Both the position numbers and the translations under genes were made by a program. A model generated the notes under the pieces. That model made no database searches. It was not told where the DNA came from and worked only from the letters and a program-made list of their open reading frames with translations. From contig PBKA01000003.1 in assembly GCA_002721305.1 (NCBI GenBank), positions 62,001 to 126,000 on the forward strand: a DNA stretch of 64,000 nucleotides, read 5' to 3'. Of the stretch, positions 28,534-37,935 are shown in pieces; positions within the stretch are counted from its first letter, which is position 1; each line of letters begins with the position of its first letter. Origin of the DNA: Acidimicrobiaceae bacterium. Its GTDB lineage: Bacteria > Actinomycetota > Acidimicrobiia > Acidimicrobiales > Poriferisodalaceae.

Positions 28534-29460
28534 ATGGCACCGAATCGATCCAGGTTGCTTGTTCTCACAGTCGCTCTCCTATTAGGAATCGCTGCGTTGA
28601 TTCAGGTGGTGAGTGGGAGTTCGAACAATGAGACCACTTCGGCGGCTTCGCCCCCTCTTGATGAAGGTGAAGTAGAGACCGCAGCAGCAATCTCATCCGC
28701 TAACTCTCTAGCTGGAGACACTTCGTCTACTACCTCAACCTTGGTCCCGGCATCTCTCTCAACTACTACGACTTCGGTCCAGCACTCCGTTTCGATCGCC
28801 ACCAGCGATGAAGGCGCCATGACCATTAGCGGGCACGGCGACAATGTCGTAACGGTGGGCGATGATTGGCTGAATTTCCGAACCGCCATCTATAGAAGCA
28901 AGACCCCGGATTCGGAACTCATTATCGAACTACGCGAAGATCAGATCACTGTTGCTTCGTTCGGGCACTCAAACAGCAGTTGGCCGATTCAAGGGATTCG
29001 TTGGCTCGACGACATTACGCAAGGTGTGCGAGAAATAGCTGTCACAGCATCGGGTGGATGGGAAATTGATCTACTCCCGGATGCGTTTTTATGGAATCAG
29101 CAAATAAACGCAGGTAATACCCCGCATCCCGAAGATTTGTTCCTGTTCTCCTCACAGGGTCTCAGGTTCGTCGGCTCCCAAGAGACGCCGAGCGCTGAAG
29201 GCATCGGCGATTTGATGATCTACAACGCTTGTGAAGCTCCTTGCAAGGAGGGACGGACCACATGGATCTTTGAGCTAGACCCCGTTTGCTCCGATGCCCC
29301 GGCCGTGTTCATCAGAGAAATAGGGAACCCATTCTTTGAGCGGATGTCATTGGCGAAATCCGGGTTAGGGGGAGAACCTCTGGAGGTTTCGTTAGATAAA
29401 AATGATTGGCTTCAGGTGCTGACGCCATGTGGATGGTCGGCAAATCCCACAACTGGTTAA
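28534..29460 (+). CDS. Membrane-anchored or secreted protein of unknown function
   Basis: 308 residues. Residues 8-28 are a hydrophobic signal or anchor, followed by a Ser/Thr-rich low-complexity linker to about residue 90 and then a globular domain. Four Cys in the last 90 residues (NACEAPC, PVCSD, TPCGW) could form disulfides outside the cell. No lipobox Cys. GGAGG lies just before the ATG. I do not recognise the globular domain. Confidence 0.75.
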   Translation: MAPNRSRLLVLTVALLLGIAALIQVVSGSSNNETTSAASPPLDEGEVETAAAISSANSLAGDTSSTTSTLVPASLSTTTTSVQHSVSIATSDEGAMTISGHGDNVVTVGDDWLNFRTAIYRSKTPDSELIIELREDQITVASFGHSNSSWPIQGIRWLDDITQGVREIAVTASGGWEIDLLPDAFLWNQQINAGNTPHPEDLFLFSSQGLRFVGSQETPSAEGIGDLMIYNACEAPCKEGRTTWIFELDPVCSDAPAVFIREIGNPFFERMSLAKSGLGGEPLEVSLDKNDWLQVLTPCGWSANPTTG

Positions 29461-29483
29461 GCAGCTGAACACCCCGCGCAGAG

Positions 29484-29708
29484 CTATTTATAGCGATATG
29501 TGATACGACCTCGGGTCAGGTCATAAGCCGAAACTTCAACCTGAACACGATCTCCGGGAAGGATGCGAATGTGATGCTTGCGCATCTTGCCGCTCAGGTG
29601 ACCAAGAACTTCGTGTCCGTTATCCAACTCAATTCGAAAGTGACCGCCCTTAAGCGCTTCGACAGTCTTCCCCTCAAGCAAGATGGCATCGTCCTTCTGT
29701 TTCGGCAA
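29484..29708 (-). CDS. infA: Translation initiation factor IF-1
   Basis: 74 residues. The OB-fold sequence contains [35 protein letters not shown] and [12 protein letters not shown], unmistakable for IF-1. It binds the ribosomal A site during initiation. It stands alone, away from the usual ribosomal-protein operon with rpmJ and rpsM, and starts with TTG, with AAGGGA about 8 nt upstream. Converges with the secreted-protein gene. Confidence 0.97.
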   Translation of the reverse strand: MPKQKDDAILLEGKTVEALKGGHFRIELDNGHEVLGHLSGKMRKHHIRILPGDRVQVEVSAYDLTRGRITYRYK

Positions 29709-29827
29709 ACTAATTTCCCTTCAATAGCTGTGTAAACAGCCTACCGGAGCGGGTCGACTAGCTGGGATATCAGCATGTGACCTCGAATCGAACTACTTTT
29801 TATGTAGTTCCACACAAGGGGATCCAA

Positions 29828-31501
29828 ATGTCCTATGACTTAAAGATTTCAGGCGGCACCATCGTTGATGGCACCGGCGCAGCACGCTACTCAGGCGATC
29901 TTGGCATAAAGGACGGTCGAATCGTCGCAATGGGTAATGCCCCTGCTAACGCTGACAAGACCATCGATGCTACCGGACGCATAGTCGCTCCCGGATTCGT
30001 CGATATCCACACCCACTACGATGCCCAGGTGTTGTGGGACCCGTTGGTGAGCTGTTCGCCGTGGCACGGCGTTACAACCATCGTTATGGGCAACTGCGGA
30101 TTTTCCGTGGCCCCGACACGACCAGAGCATCGCGATCTCATTATGCGTACGTTGGAAAACGTCGAGGGCATGAGCGTCGACGCTCTTCGCGCCGGGCTTG
30201 GCGAATGGGGTTTTGAAACTTTCCCCGAATATCTGGATGCACTTGAAGGCAACGGATGCGCTGTGAATATGGCAGCAATGATTGGCCACACGGCCTTGCG
30301 GATGTACGTAATGGGTGAGGAATCCACTGAACGTGAAGCGACCGAACCTGAAATTGCCCGCCAACGGCAACTCGTAACCGAAGCACTTGAAGCTGGAGCC
30401 TTAGGGTTCGCCACGAGCCGCGCGAACACCCATGTGGGTTACGAGGGACGGCCCGTGCCGAGCCGTTTGGCAACACCAGAGGAAATCATTGAGATCGCTC
30501 AAGCACTTGGTGATGTCGGCGGGGTCATGCAAGCGACCCAGGGACGTGGACTCAGCCATGAACAGTTCGCTCAGGTAGCGGAATCAACAGGTGCGAACGT
30601 AAGTTGGACAGCCCTGCTTGCAAGCGCGGTGGGTCCGGGCAGTCACTTGAAAGATGTCGAAAAGGCCCATGAACTCGCTGAACGAGGTGTAGCTGTTTAT
30701 CCCCAAGTCGCAGTTCAGCCAGTGCAGTTCGAAATGAGTTGGAAAGCGCCATTCATATACGAGGGCATGCGTCTGTTCGAACCCGTCGCCAAAAGCGACC
30801 ACGAAGGAAGGAAGGCGTATTACGCAGATCCCGAGTGGAGGGAAAAATTTAAGGAAAAGGCCGGCAACGGTGGCAAGGTCGGGGATCGTTGGTCACGAAC
30901 CGAAATAACTTGGTTCCCACCAGACAGCGATCTAGAGGGACGCAACGTACAAGAACTCGCAGATGAGAGAGGTGAGGACCCCATTGATCTAATGCTTGAC
31001 ATGGCTTTAGACGCTGATCTTGATATGCGCATCCTTCAAGACGTACTTAACCATGATCGTGATGAAATTGATGAACTTCTCCATGACCCCACCACGGTGA
31101 TCGGGCTCTCTGATGCCGGGGCCCACGCGAGTCAGCTTTGTGACGCTAAGTATTCCACTGAATTTTTGTCTACCTTCGTCCGTGAACGTCGGAGCTTCGA
31201 GATCGAAGAAGCGATCCATATGCTGACCCAACGACCGGCACAGATTTTCGGAATCGAAGATCGCGGCACCCTCGCCGAGGGCGGTTGGGCTGACGTTGTC
31301 GTCTTCGACATGGACGCTGTCGGACACGAGGGTAAACGAAGGGTGTACGACCTTCCCGCGGGGGCTGATCGACTGATATCTGATGCTAAGGGAATTGATG
31401 CAGTGGTCGTCAACGGAACGGTTATCAGACACGATGGGGAGGACACCGTATCGGCCGACTCGCCGCTGCCCGGCAAGCTATTAAGGCGTGGCAGGGGTTA
31501 A
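29828..31501 (+). CDS. N-acyl-D-amino-acid deacylase-type amidohydrolase
   Basis: 557 residues from ATG 29828, preceded by AAGGGG; a longer frame to 29777 lacks family similarity. The composite domain opens LKISGGTIVDGTGA, and GFVDIHTHYDAQVLWDP holds the HxH metal motif near residue 65. MIGHTALRMYVMG, SDAGAHASQLCD and DRGTLAEGGWADVVVFD are standard D-aminoacylase-family elements. Four bases separate it from the carboxylase gene, so the two are co-transcribed. True substrate unknown. Confidence 0.9.
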   Translation: MSYDLKISGGTIVDGTGAARYSGDLGIKDGRIVAMGNAPANADKTIDATGRIVAPGFVDIHTHYDAQVLWDPLVSCSPWHGVTTIVMGNCGFSVAPTRPEHRDLIMRTLENVEGMSVDALRAGLGEWGFETFPEYLDALEGNGCAVNMAAMIGHTALRMYVMGEESTEREATEPEIARQRQLVTEALEAGALGFATSRANTHVGYEGRPVPSRLATPEEIIEIAQALGDVGGVMQATQGRGLSHEQFAQVAESTGANVSWTALLASAVGPGSHLKDVEKAHELAERGVAVYPQVAVQPVQFEMSWKAPFIYEGMRLFEPVAKSDHEGRKAYYADPEWREKFKEKAGNGGKVGDRWSRTEITWFPPDSDLEGRNVQELADERGEDPIDLMLDMALDADLDMRILQDVLNHDRDEIDELLHDPTTVIGLSDAGAHASQLCDAKYSTEFLSTFVRERRSFEIEEAIHMLTQRPAQIFGIEDRGTLAEGGWADVVVFDMDAVGHEGKRRVYDLPAGADRLISDAKGIDAVVVNGTVIRHDGEDTVSADSPLPGKLLRRGRG

Positions 31502-31504
31502 CGA

Positions 31505-33106
31505 GTGCCTGTAGATCCCAATCGGGAGTTCTGGAAACCCGGAATGGGTTGGGCGAAAGCCGTTGAAGATATTGAGTATGTGAAGGGCTTAGCCAACGAA
31601 ATGGGTGGCCCTGAACGGGTGCAACGACAGCATGAGGGCGGCCGTTATACCGTCCGCGAAAGAATGGAAAAATTCTGTGATCCGGGTTCTTTCTTGGAAA
31701 TGGGTCACCTGATCGGCGCTGCTGAGTACGACTCTGATGGCAACTTGGTCGAGTTTTCGCCGGGGGGCTACGTCATGGGACTTGGAGAAGTCGACGGTCG
31801 CCCAGTGTCAATCGGCGGAGACGACTTCACCCTTTCAGGAGGTAGTCCGCACGACGTGCACAAACTTCCTCATCACTTCGCTCAACCGCTTGCCCTCCAG
31901 TACGGCATCCCGTACATCCAACTTCGTGAAGGCGTGGGACATTCATCAAAACAAGACGAACAAGACGGCCATATGGGATTACCCCAAGGGGATATGTGGC
32001 ACGAAGGCGTCGAGCTATTGCGCAACGTTCCCGTGGCTTCAGCAGTTTTGGGGGCGGTAGCTGGATGGCCAGCCGCAGCAGCGCTGCTTTCACACTTCAG
32101 TGTGATGATCAAAGAAAAATCTCAAATCTTCCCGTCCGGACCTCCCGTCGTTGAACGCGCTATCGGGGAAAGACTCTCAAAAGAAGAACTCGGTGGCTGG
32201 CGGATGCATGTCGTCGAAAGCGGACAAGTCGACAACGTCGCCGAGGATGAGGACGACGCCTTTCAGCAAATTCGCGACTTTCTCTCTTTTCTCCCCAACA
32301 CAGTACGAGAGGTCGCCCGACGAGTCGAAACCGGCGACGACCCTGAACGACGTCCCCAAGAGCTTTTGGACTTTGTTCCTACCAACCGGCGACAGGGTTA
32401 CGATGCGAGAGCTCTAATCCGTCACGTCGTTGACAACGGCGATTTCTTTGAAATGCGAGAATTGTACGCCAGTGGACTCATCACCGGCTTCGCCCGATTG
32501 GACGGCTGGTCAGTTGGTGTCATCGGCAGCGATCCAATGAGCAAAGCCGGGGCGATGGACGGCAACGCCGCTGACAAGTACACGCACTTCGTAGACCTGT
32601 GCGACACCTTCAATTTACCGCTCCTGATCTTTCTGGACATGCCTGGCTTCATGTTGGGATCTCACGCAGAGCGTATTGCCACCATGCGACGGGGAACCCG
32701 AGCCCTCATAGCTTCCGCTGAGTGCGAGGTACCGAAAATTGAATTTATGGTGCGGAAGAGTTACGGCGTGGCAGCAGACGCTCCGAACTCGATCGGCTTA
32801 CCAGACAGCATCAATCTTCGTTTTGGTTGGCCATCCGGTGAATGGGGTGGCATTCCAATTGAGGGTGGAGTTGCTGCGGCCTATAGGAGAGAGATTGAGG
32901 CCGCAGACGACCCTGACGCTCACCGAGAAGCAATTGAAGAACGTCTGCTACGGCTCCGTTCTCCGTTCAGGGCCGCACATCGCGGCGATGTCGTCGATCT
33001 GATCGACCCCCGGGATACAAGGTCTCTGGCCTGTCGATTCGTGAATCTCGCTCAACCCAAGTTAAGCGAGTTGGCTCGACGCCCTAAACGCGCTGTTCGC
33101 CCTTAG
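31505..33106 (+). CDS. Acyl-CoA carboxylase carboxyltransferase (beta) subunit
   Basis: 533 residues with two crotonase-fold carboxyltransferase halves. GGRYTVRERMEKFCDPGSFLE, GVGHSSKQDE, and in the second half SAGGMDG-like KAGAMDGNAADKYTHFVD, LDMPGFMLGS and MRRGTRALIA match propionyl/methylcrotonyl-CoA carboxylase beta chains. No biotin-carrying alpha subunit is nearby, so it must pair with one encoded elsewhere. GTG start, four bases after the amidohydrolase stop. Confidence 0.9.
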   Translation: MPVDPNREFWKPGMGWAKAVEDIEYVKGLANEMGGPERVQRQHEGGRYTVRERMEKFCDPGSFLEMGHLIGAAEYDSDGNLVEFSPGGYVMGLGEVDGRPVSIGGDDFTLSGGSPHDVHKLPHHFAQPLALQYGIPYIQLREGVGHSSKQDEQDGHMGLPQGDMWHEGVELLRNVPVASAVLGAVAGWPAAAALLSHFSVMIKEKSQIFPSGPPVVERAIGERLSKEELGGWRMHVVESGQVDNVAEDEDDAFQQIRDFLSFLPNTVREVARRVETGDDPERRPQELLDFVPTNRRQGYDARALIRHVVDNGDFFEMRELYASGLITGFARLDGWSVGVIGSDPMSKAGAMDGNAADKYTHFVDLCDTFNLPLLIFLDMPGFMLGSHAERIATMRRGTRALIASAECEVPKIEFMVRKSYGVAADAPNSIGLPDSINLRFGWPSGEWGGIPIEGGVAAAYRREIEAADDPDAHREAIEERLLRLRSPFRAAHRGDVVDLIDPRDTRSLACRFVNLAQPKLSELARRPKRAVRP

Positions 33107-33903
33107 CTTGACGGGATCCCCCGCAAGGTCACACGGTAGCCGTGACGGGTGGCGGGAAAATAGTCCCAGGTTGCGTAGTGCTGAACACAGCGGTTGTCCC
33201 ACATTGCTATCGAATTTTGTAACCAATGAAAACGGACATGAAAATTGGGATTTTCGATGTGACGATAGAGGTATTGCAAGACTGCTTTGCTCTCCTCTCG
33301 ACTCAAGTCCTTAATTTGCTTGGTGAAGCCTTGGTTAACATAGAGAGCTTTTCTACCTGTTTCGGGATGGGTAGTTATAACGGGATGGAACGCGGAGGGA
33401 GGAGTTTCATCTTGTCGGTGACCCGGGAGATTTCCTAGTCGATGCAAGGCGACTTGCTGTTGAAGGAAACTCTGAAAGGCTGGTGACAACGCCTCGTACG
33501 CCGCGTACATGGAGCTGAACAGAGTCGCCCCGCCGCCGTCAGGCGGCACTTCGGTCAACCGTAAAATGCTGCCGGTCGGCGGCGTTTGTTCGAAGCTGAC
33601 ATCGGTGTGCCAACCATCGCCGGCTACGCTCTTCGAATTTTCGTCAGCGTGGATCACAAGGATTTCGGGGTGCTCCGGGTGATGACGGACTGTCGGATGA
33701 ATGTGCGGCTCTCCGAAATTGGCAGCAAACGCTATGTGTTGCTCGTGTGTGAGATCCTGATCCCTGAAGAACACAACTTGGTGCTGAAGCCAGGCTTCAC
33801 GAATTTGTTGAATAACTGGATCGCTGAGCGCTTCGCGCAGATCGACACCGGTGATTTCAGCGCCAATCGTCGGGGTGACCGGGCGGACAGAAATTGTATT
33901 CAT
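33103..33903 (-). CDS. TauD/TfdA-family Fe(II)/2-oxoglutarate dioxygenase
   Basis: 266 residues, usual length for TauD. Iron ligands are H99-x-D101 (GWHTDVSF) and a distal His in NRCVQHYATWDY near residue 241; the Arg for 2-oxoglutarate is in GYRVTLRG near the C-terminus. Members cleave taurine, 2,4-D, alkylsulfates or other substrates by hydroxylation. The stop overlaps the carboxylase gene by 4 bp on the opposite strand. Confidence 0.92.
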   Translation of the reverse strand: MNTISVRPVTPTIGAEITGVDLREALSDPVIQQIREAWLQHQVVFFRDQDLTHEQHIAFAANFGEPHIHPTVRHHPEHPEILVIHADENSKSVAGDGWHTDVSFEQTPPTGSILRLTEVPPDGGGATLFSSMYAAYEALSPAFQSFLQQQVALHRLGNLPGHRQDETPPSAFHPVITTHPETGRKALYVNQGFTKQIKDLSREESKAVLQYLYRHIENPNFHVRFHWLQNSIAMWDNRCVQHYATWDYFPATRHGYRVTLRGIPSS

Positions 33904-33909
33904 CCCCTA

Positions 33910-33915
33910 AGGCTA
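33910..33915 (-). promoter_or_regulatory. Leaderless -10 box TAGCCT
   Basis: On the minus strand TAGCCT ends 6 nt before ATG 33903. The spacer also contains AGGGG, so a leadered reading is possible. Confidence 0.4.
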
Positions 33916-33949
33916 TGTGTGCGTGCTCTGAACGTGGCACATTAATAGG

Positions 33950-34954
33950 GTGATCGACTTAAGATCTGACACAGTTTCTCGTCCCACCGACGCAATGCGT
34001 AAGGCTATGTCTGCCGCTGAGGTGGGTGATGACGTCTTCGGAGATGATCCGACTGTCCGTGATCTAGAGCATCACGTGGCTGAATTGTTAGGCAAAGAAG
34101 CTGCGGTGTTTGTTTCGTCTGGCACACAATCAAACCTCTGTGCCTTGATGGCTCATTGCCAACGCGGAGACGAGTACCTAGTCGGCGATCATGCTCACAC
34201 CTACATGTACGAGGGCGGCGGTGCTGCAGTGTTAGGAAGCATTCAACCTCAAACTATTCCGATGCTCGACTCGGGAATGCTGGACCTCGAAGCAGCACGC
34301 TCCGCGATAAAGCCCCATGATTCTCATTTCGCACGAACACGCCTTCTTTGTCTGGAAAACACGACCGATGGAAAAGTTGTGGGACTTGGAGACCTCGAAG
34401 CCGGACGAGATCTAGTTGACGAGCACAATTTGGGTTACCACCTTGATGGAGCCCGGCTCTGGAACGCTGCGGTTGCGCTAGCAGTTAACCCAGCAGAAGT
34501 CGCTGCCCCATTTGACACCGTGTCGGTATGTCTTTCCAAAGGCTTGGGAGCGCCGATTGGTTCAGTGTTAGTAGGCCCAGGCGAACTCATAAGTGAAGCA
34601 CGAAAGTGGCGAAAGATGCTTGGTGGGGCGATGCGTCAAGTGGGATTAATTGCCGCTGCAGGTAAGCACGCCGTCGAGAACCACATCGAACGCCTCGCCG
34701 AGGATCATCACAATGCGGAACGGCTTGCTGAGGGCCTTGAAGCCATCGACAACATAGAAGTTGAAGCGCAGAACACCAACATGGTTTTCGTCAGAGCATC
34801 TCGCGACATCGGCGATTTGGAAGACCGGTTGCGGAACCAAGGTCTTCTCACAAGGTGGGCTGGCCCAAGCAGCCGCATGGTTGTCCACCTTGACGTCACA
34901 ACGAACGACGTGGATCGGGCGGTTAGTTTGATTGCAGAAGAGCTAGGTGGCTAA
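33950..34954 (+). CDS. Low-specificity L-threonine aldolase family protein
   Basis: 334 residues. Starts MIDLRSDTVSRPTDAMR with GTG at 33950, the standard family N-terminus. GDDVFGDDPTV, HLDGARLWNAAV and SKGLGAPIGS follow; the last contains the PLP lysine near residue 198. Cleaves beta-hydroxy amino acids to glycine and an aldehyde. Its end overlaps the convergent flavin monooxygenase gene by 4 bp. Confidence 0.93.
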   Translation: MIDLRSDTVSRPTDAMRKAMSAAEVGDDVFGDDPTVRDLEHHVAELLGKEAAVFVSSGTQSNLCALMAHCQRGDEYLVGDHAHTYMYEGGGAAVLGSIQPQTIPMLDSGMLDLEAARSAIKPHDSHFARTRLLCLENTTDGKVVGLGDLEAGRDLVDEHNLGYHLDGARLWNAAVALAVNPAEVAAPFDTVSVCLSKGLGAPIGSVLVGPGELISEARKWRKMLGGAMRQVGLIAAAGKHAVENHIERLAEDHHNAERLAEGLEAIDNIEVEAQNTNMVFVRASRDIGDLEDRLRNQGLLTRWAGPSSRMVVHLDVTTNDVDRAVSLIAEELGG

Positions 34955-36870
34955 TCCGCCACTAATTCGGCAACCGGTTCGGTCCAATAATCTGCCAGAT
35001 TTGCTTCTCGAGTCATCGCATAAAAGTCGACGTTACGCCAAGGCGAGTTGACGACAATTCGTCCCCGTTCATTTCGGTAGTAGGAAGTCATTCCTGGGTG
35101 GGTCCAGACCATTTGTTCGTGAGCACGGTCAACGTCATCGTTGTACGCGTCGTGAACGTCTTGACGAATTTCGACTGCTCCCACGTCTTGGTCAAGCATT
35201 TTTTGGATTATGTCCATGATGTACCTGACTTGCATCTCAACCACGAAGATGAGGCTCCCCCCATGGCCCGGTTGGAGATTCGGACCGTACAAGGTGAAGA
35301 AGTTGGGGAAGTTAGGAACAACCGTACCTAGGTACGCCTGAGCGTTATCTCGCTCCCATTGGGTCGTCAGAGACGTACCTGACCGACCTTTCGCTTCATA
35401 CGTGGTAATAAAATTGAGAACATCGAAGCCAGTTGCTATTACCAAAACATCGGCCTCGTATTCGCTGCCGTCAGTTGTGTAAAGACACGTGGAGTCGATC
35501 TTGTCGACGTGCTCATCGACCAAAGTGACCTTTGGGTTTCGCAACATGCGATACCAACCGTTGTCCATGAGCATCCTCTTACCAAAGGGCGGATAGGTCG
35601 GTAGAACCCGATCAAGGAGTTCAGGTGCTTTATCGCCCAATTCGTTGATCACGTAGTCGGTGAAGTACGCCCGGTGGGCGTCATTTTGGGCATTCAGCGA
35701 TCTTTCCGGATGCTCCCACTCTGGGTCTCTTTGGAGTGCTGAATGGATCCGATCGTTGAACGTCCAGCCGAGTCGAACTCGGTACCAATTCCTATAAAGC
35801 GGTACTTCGCGCAGCAAAAACCGGAGGGGCTCTGGGACCTCTTTCCGGAACTGCTCGAAGGGGGCGGCCCAGTGAACTGATTTTTGGAAAATAGTCAGCG
35901 AATTCACTTCATCTTGAATTTCTGGACCAATTTGCATACAGCTGGCACCGTTTCCGATAACCGCTACGTTTTTCCCGGTAAGGTCCGCATCGGCCGGCCA
36001 CCGAGCCGTGTGCCATTTCTCTCCTTCCCATTCCTCGAGGCCCTCGATATCTGGGAAAACGGGTGGATTGAAGATTCCAGCCGCGCTAATTACAACGTTG
36101 GCTTCGACTTTTTCCGCACTGCCGTCGGGTAGGCGGAGCACCGCAAGCCATTTTTGTTGGTCGGCATCATATTCAATGAGTTCCACCGCTGTTTCGAATC
36201 GAATGAAGTCGCGCACCTCAAAGCTGTCACAGACGTGTTCTAGGTATCCATGCAACTCGTCACGTAAGCAGAAGTATTTTTGCCAGTCGTAGGGAGCAAA
36301 GGAGTAGGAATAGAGATGGTTCGGGGTGTCTACACCAGCCCCCGGGTAGCGGTTCTCCCACCAAACTCCCCCCACCGTTGAGTTACGTTCTACAACCTGA
36401 AAGTTGATACCGAGCATCTGAAGGTTGATAGCTGCACATAGTCCCGAGACCCCCGCGCCGATGATCAGGACACTGAAATCCTCCGGTGAGGTCACGGTCT
36501 CATGATCAAGAAACTTCACTTGTCCCAGCTGGGCCGCTGTGAACTGGCCATATTCAGACGGAACGGCTTCCGCCATGGAAACACTGAGCATCTTGACGAT
36601 GAGGTCATCGTCAGGTTCAGGGAGGGCAATAGGACGGCCTTCTCTCCAGGCCAGTATCGCCTCAAGTGCTGCCTCGCGAACTTCTAGTTGATGTTCAGGA
36701 TTAAGACCACCGGTGTCATTATCCCCTAATCCGGGTTGTCGCTTAGGTAGATAGGGTTCGTCCAGCCAATGAAGTTCACCTGTCAGTTGCACCAGCACCA
36801 TAAGTAGGGTCGGGATATTCGCAACTTTGATCGCTTCGGCGAAGATTTGCTCGTCGGGCTTAGTGTTCAT
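34951..36870 (-). CDS. Flavin-containing Baeyer-Villiger-type monooxygenase with N-terminal extension (HAPMO-like)
   Basis: 639 residues. A helical extension of about 125 residues precedes the first Rossmann motif IIGAGVSGLCAA; a second GNGASCMQIG lies near residue 307. The Baeyer-Villiger fingerprint appears as WEGEKWHTARWP near residue 290, with Trp where the consensus has Phe. The size and N-terminal extension match 4-hydroxyacetophenone monooxygenase. It would insert oxygen next to a ketone using FAD and NADPH. Confidence 0.88.
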   Translation of the reverse strand: MNTKPDEQIFAEAIKVANIPTLLMVLVQLTGELHWLDEPYLPKRQPGLGDNDTGGLNPEHQLEVREAALEAILAWREGRPIALPEPDDDLIVKMLSVSMAEAVPSEYGQFTAAQLGQVKFLDHETVTSPEDFSVLIIGAGVSGLCAAINLQMLGINFQVVERNSTVGGVWWENRYPGAGVDTPNHLYSYSFAPYDWQKYFCLRDELHGYLEHVCDSFEVRDFIRFETAVELIEYDADQQKWLAVLRLPDGSAEKVEANVVISAAGIFNPPVFPDIEGLEEWEGEKWHTARWPADADLTGKNVAVIGNGASCMQIGPEIQDEVNSLTIFQKSVHWAAPFEQFRKEVPEPLRFLLREVPLYRNWYRVRLGWTFNDRIHSALQRDPEWEHPERSLNAQNDAHRAYFTDYVINELGDKAPELLDRVLPTYPPFGKRMLMDNGWYRMLRNPKVTLVDEHVDKIDSTCLYTTDGSEYEADVLVIATGFDVLNFITTYEAKGRSGTSLTTQWERDNAQAYLGTVVPNFPNFFTLYGPNLQPGHGGSLIFVVEMQVRYIMDIIQKMLDQDVGAVEIRQDVHDAYNDDVDRAHEQMVWTHPGMTSYYRNERGRIVVNSPWRNVDFYAMTREANLADYWTEPVAELVAD

Positions 36871-37050
36871 TCTTAATTACCCAGATCTCGAAGGTTCTTA
36901 CCAATCAAGATATCTCCTCGGATCTCGTCGAGGTGGAGTTGTTCGTTTTTAGAGTGAACAGAAATCTATTTTTACTTCGGTGTCCCCAATTGCATCTCTT
37001 TTCGTCTTATATGTCGGCACAAGTTGACTGACGTGCGACAGAATCCTCCT

Positions 37051-37935
37051 ATGACAGATTCGACTGTGGAATCGGTTGCGTTCGTTGGGCTCGGCGCTAT
37101 GGGAGGGCCAATGTGCGCCAACCTTACGGCCAAATCACCTGTTCCTGTCCTCGCACACGATCTCGATTCGGATGCCGTAAGAAGAGCGGTCGAAGCTGGA
37201 GCCATAGCTGCTACAGGTCTAGAAAACATTGCCAGCGCGGACATAGTTTTCGTCTGTGTCCCTGGAGAAGAAGAGACAAGAGCGGTTTGTCTCGCCGAAA
37301 ATGGGCTCTGTCAAAACGCGCGGGAGGGTCAAGTTGTCGTGGACTGCACCACCGCGACGGTCAGAGTCAACCTTGATGTAGCCGAAGCGTTGAAAGCACG
37401 CGGCGCTAATTTCGCTGACGCTCCAGTAGCTCGCGGTGTTCCAAATGCAGTAGAGGGAACACTGTCCATCACAGTAGGCGGGGATAAAGAAGTCTTCGAT
37501 CGGATTGCTCCGTGGTTGGGATATATGGGTTCCGACGTTGCATACTGTGGTCCCGTTGGAACCGGAACGGTCATAAAACTCATGAACAATATGGTGCTGT
37601 TCGAGAACGTGTCAGCTTTGGCTGAAGCGATGGCAATCGCTACCAAAGCAGGCGTTAGCCGCGGCCGCGTCTTTGACCTGTTGGGTCAGGGGTCAGCGGA
37701 CAGTTTCGCTCTTCGGCGTCATGGCGCATTTATGACAACCGGTGACTACCCCGCTGACCGTTTCCCCACAAGCTATTCGGTAAAGGACCTCGACTACGCT
37801 CTGGCGTTGGCGGACGAAGTCAACGTGGATGCGGCTGGCGCTCGTCTAGTTCGAGAGCGTTTTGCCGAAGTGGTGGATCGTGGCCTTGGGCACCTATATT
37901 CGCCAGTCGTCTACGAATTGTTTGAAAACGAATGA
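37051..37935 (+). CDS. NAD(P)-dependent beta-hydroxyacid dehydrogenase (3-hydroxyisobutyrate dehydrogenase family)
   Basis: 294 residues from ATG 37051; CAGAAT ends 6 nt upstream, echoing the leaderless pattern. GLGAMGGPM near residue 10 is the nucleotide-binding motif, DAPVARGVPNAVEGTLSI the substrate region, and GTVIKLMNN carries the catalytic Lys near residue 173. First gene of the five-gene selenoprotein operon; its stop overlaps the next start (ATGA, 37932-37935). Oxidises a short hydroxyacid or hydroxyacyl compound; the substrate is inferred only from the family. Confidence 0.9.
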   Translation: MTDSTVESVAFVGLGAMGGPMCANLTAKSPVPVLAHDLDSDAVRRAVEAGAIAATGLENIASADIVFVCVPGEEETRAVCLAENGLCQNAREGQVVVDCTTATVRVNLDVAEALKARGANFADAPVARGVPNAVEGTLSITVGGDKEVFDRIAPWLGYMGSDVAYCGPVGTGTVIKLMNNMVLFENVSALAEAMAIATKAGVSRGRVFDLLGQGSADSFALRRHGAFMTTGDYPADRFPTSYSVKDLDYALALADEVNVDAAGARLVRERFAEVVDRGLGHLYSPVVYELFENE

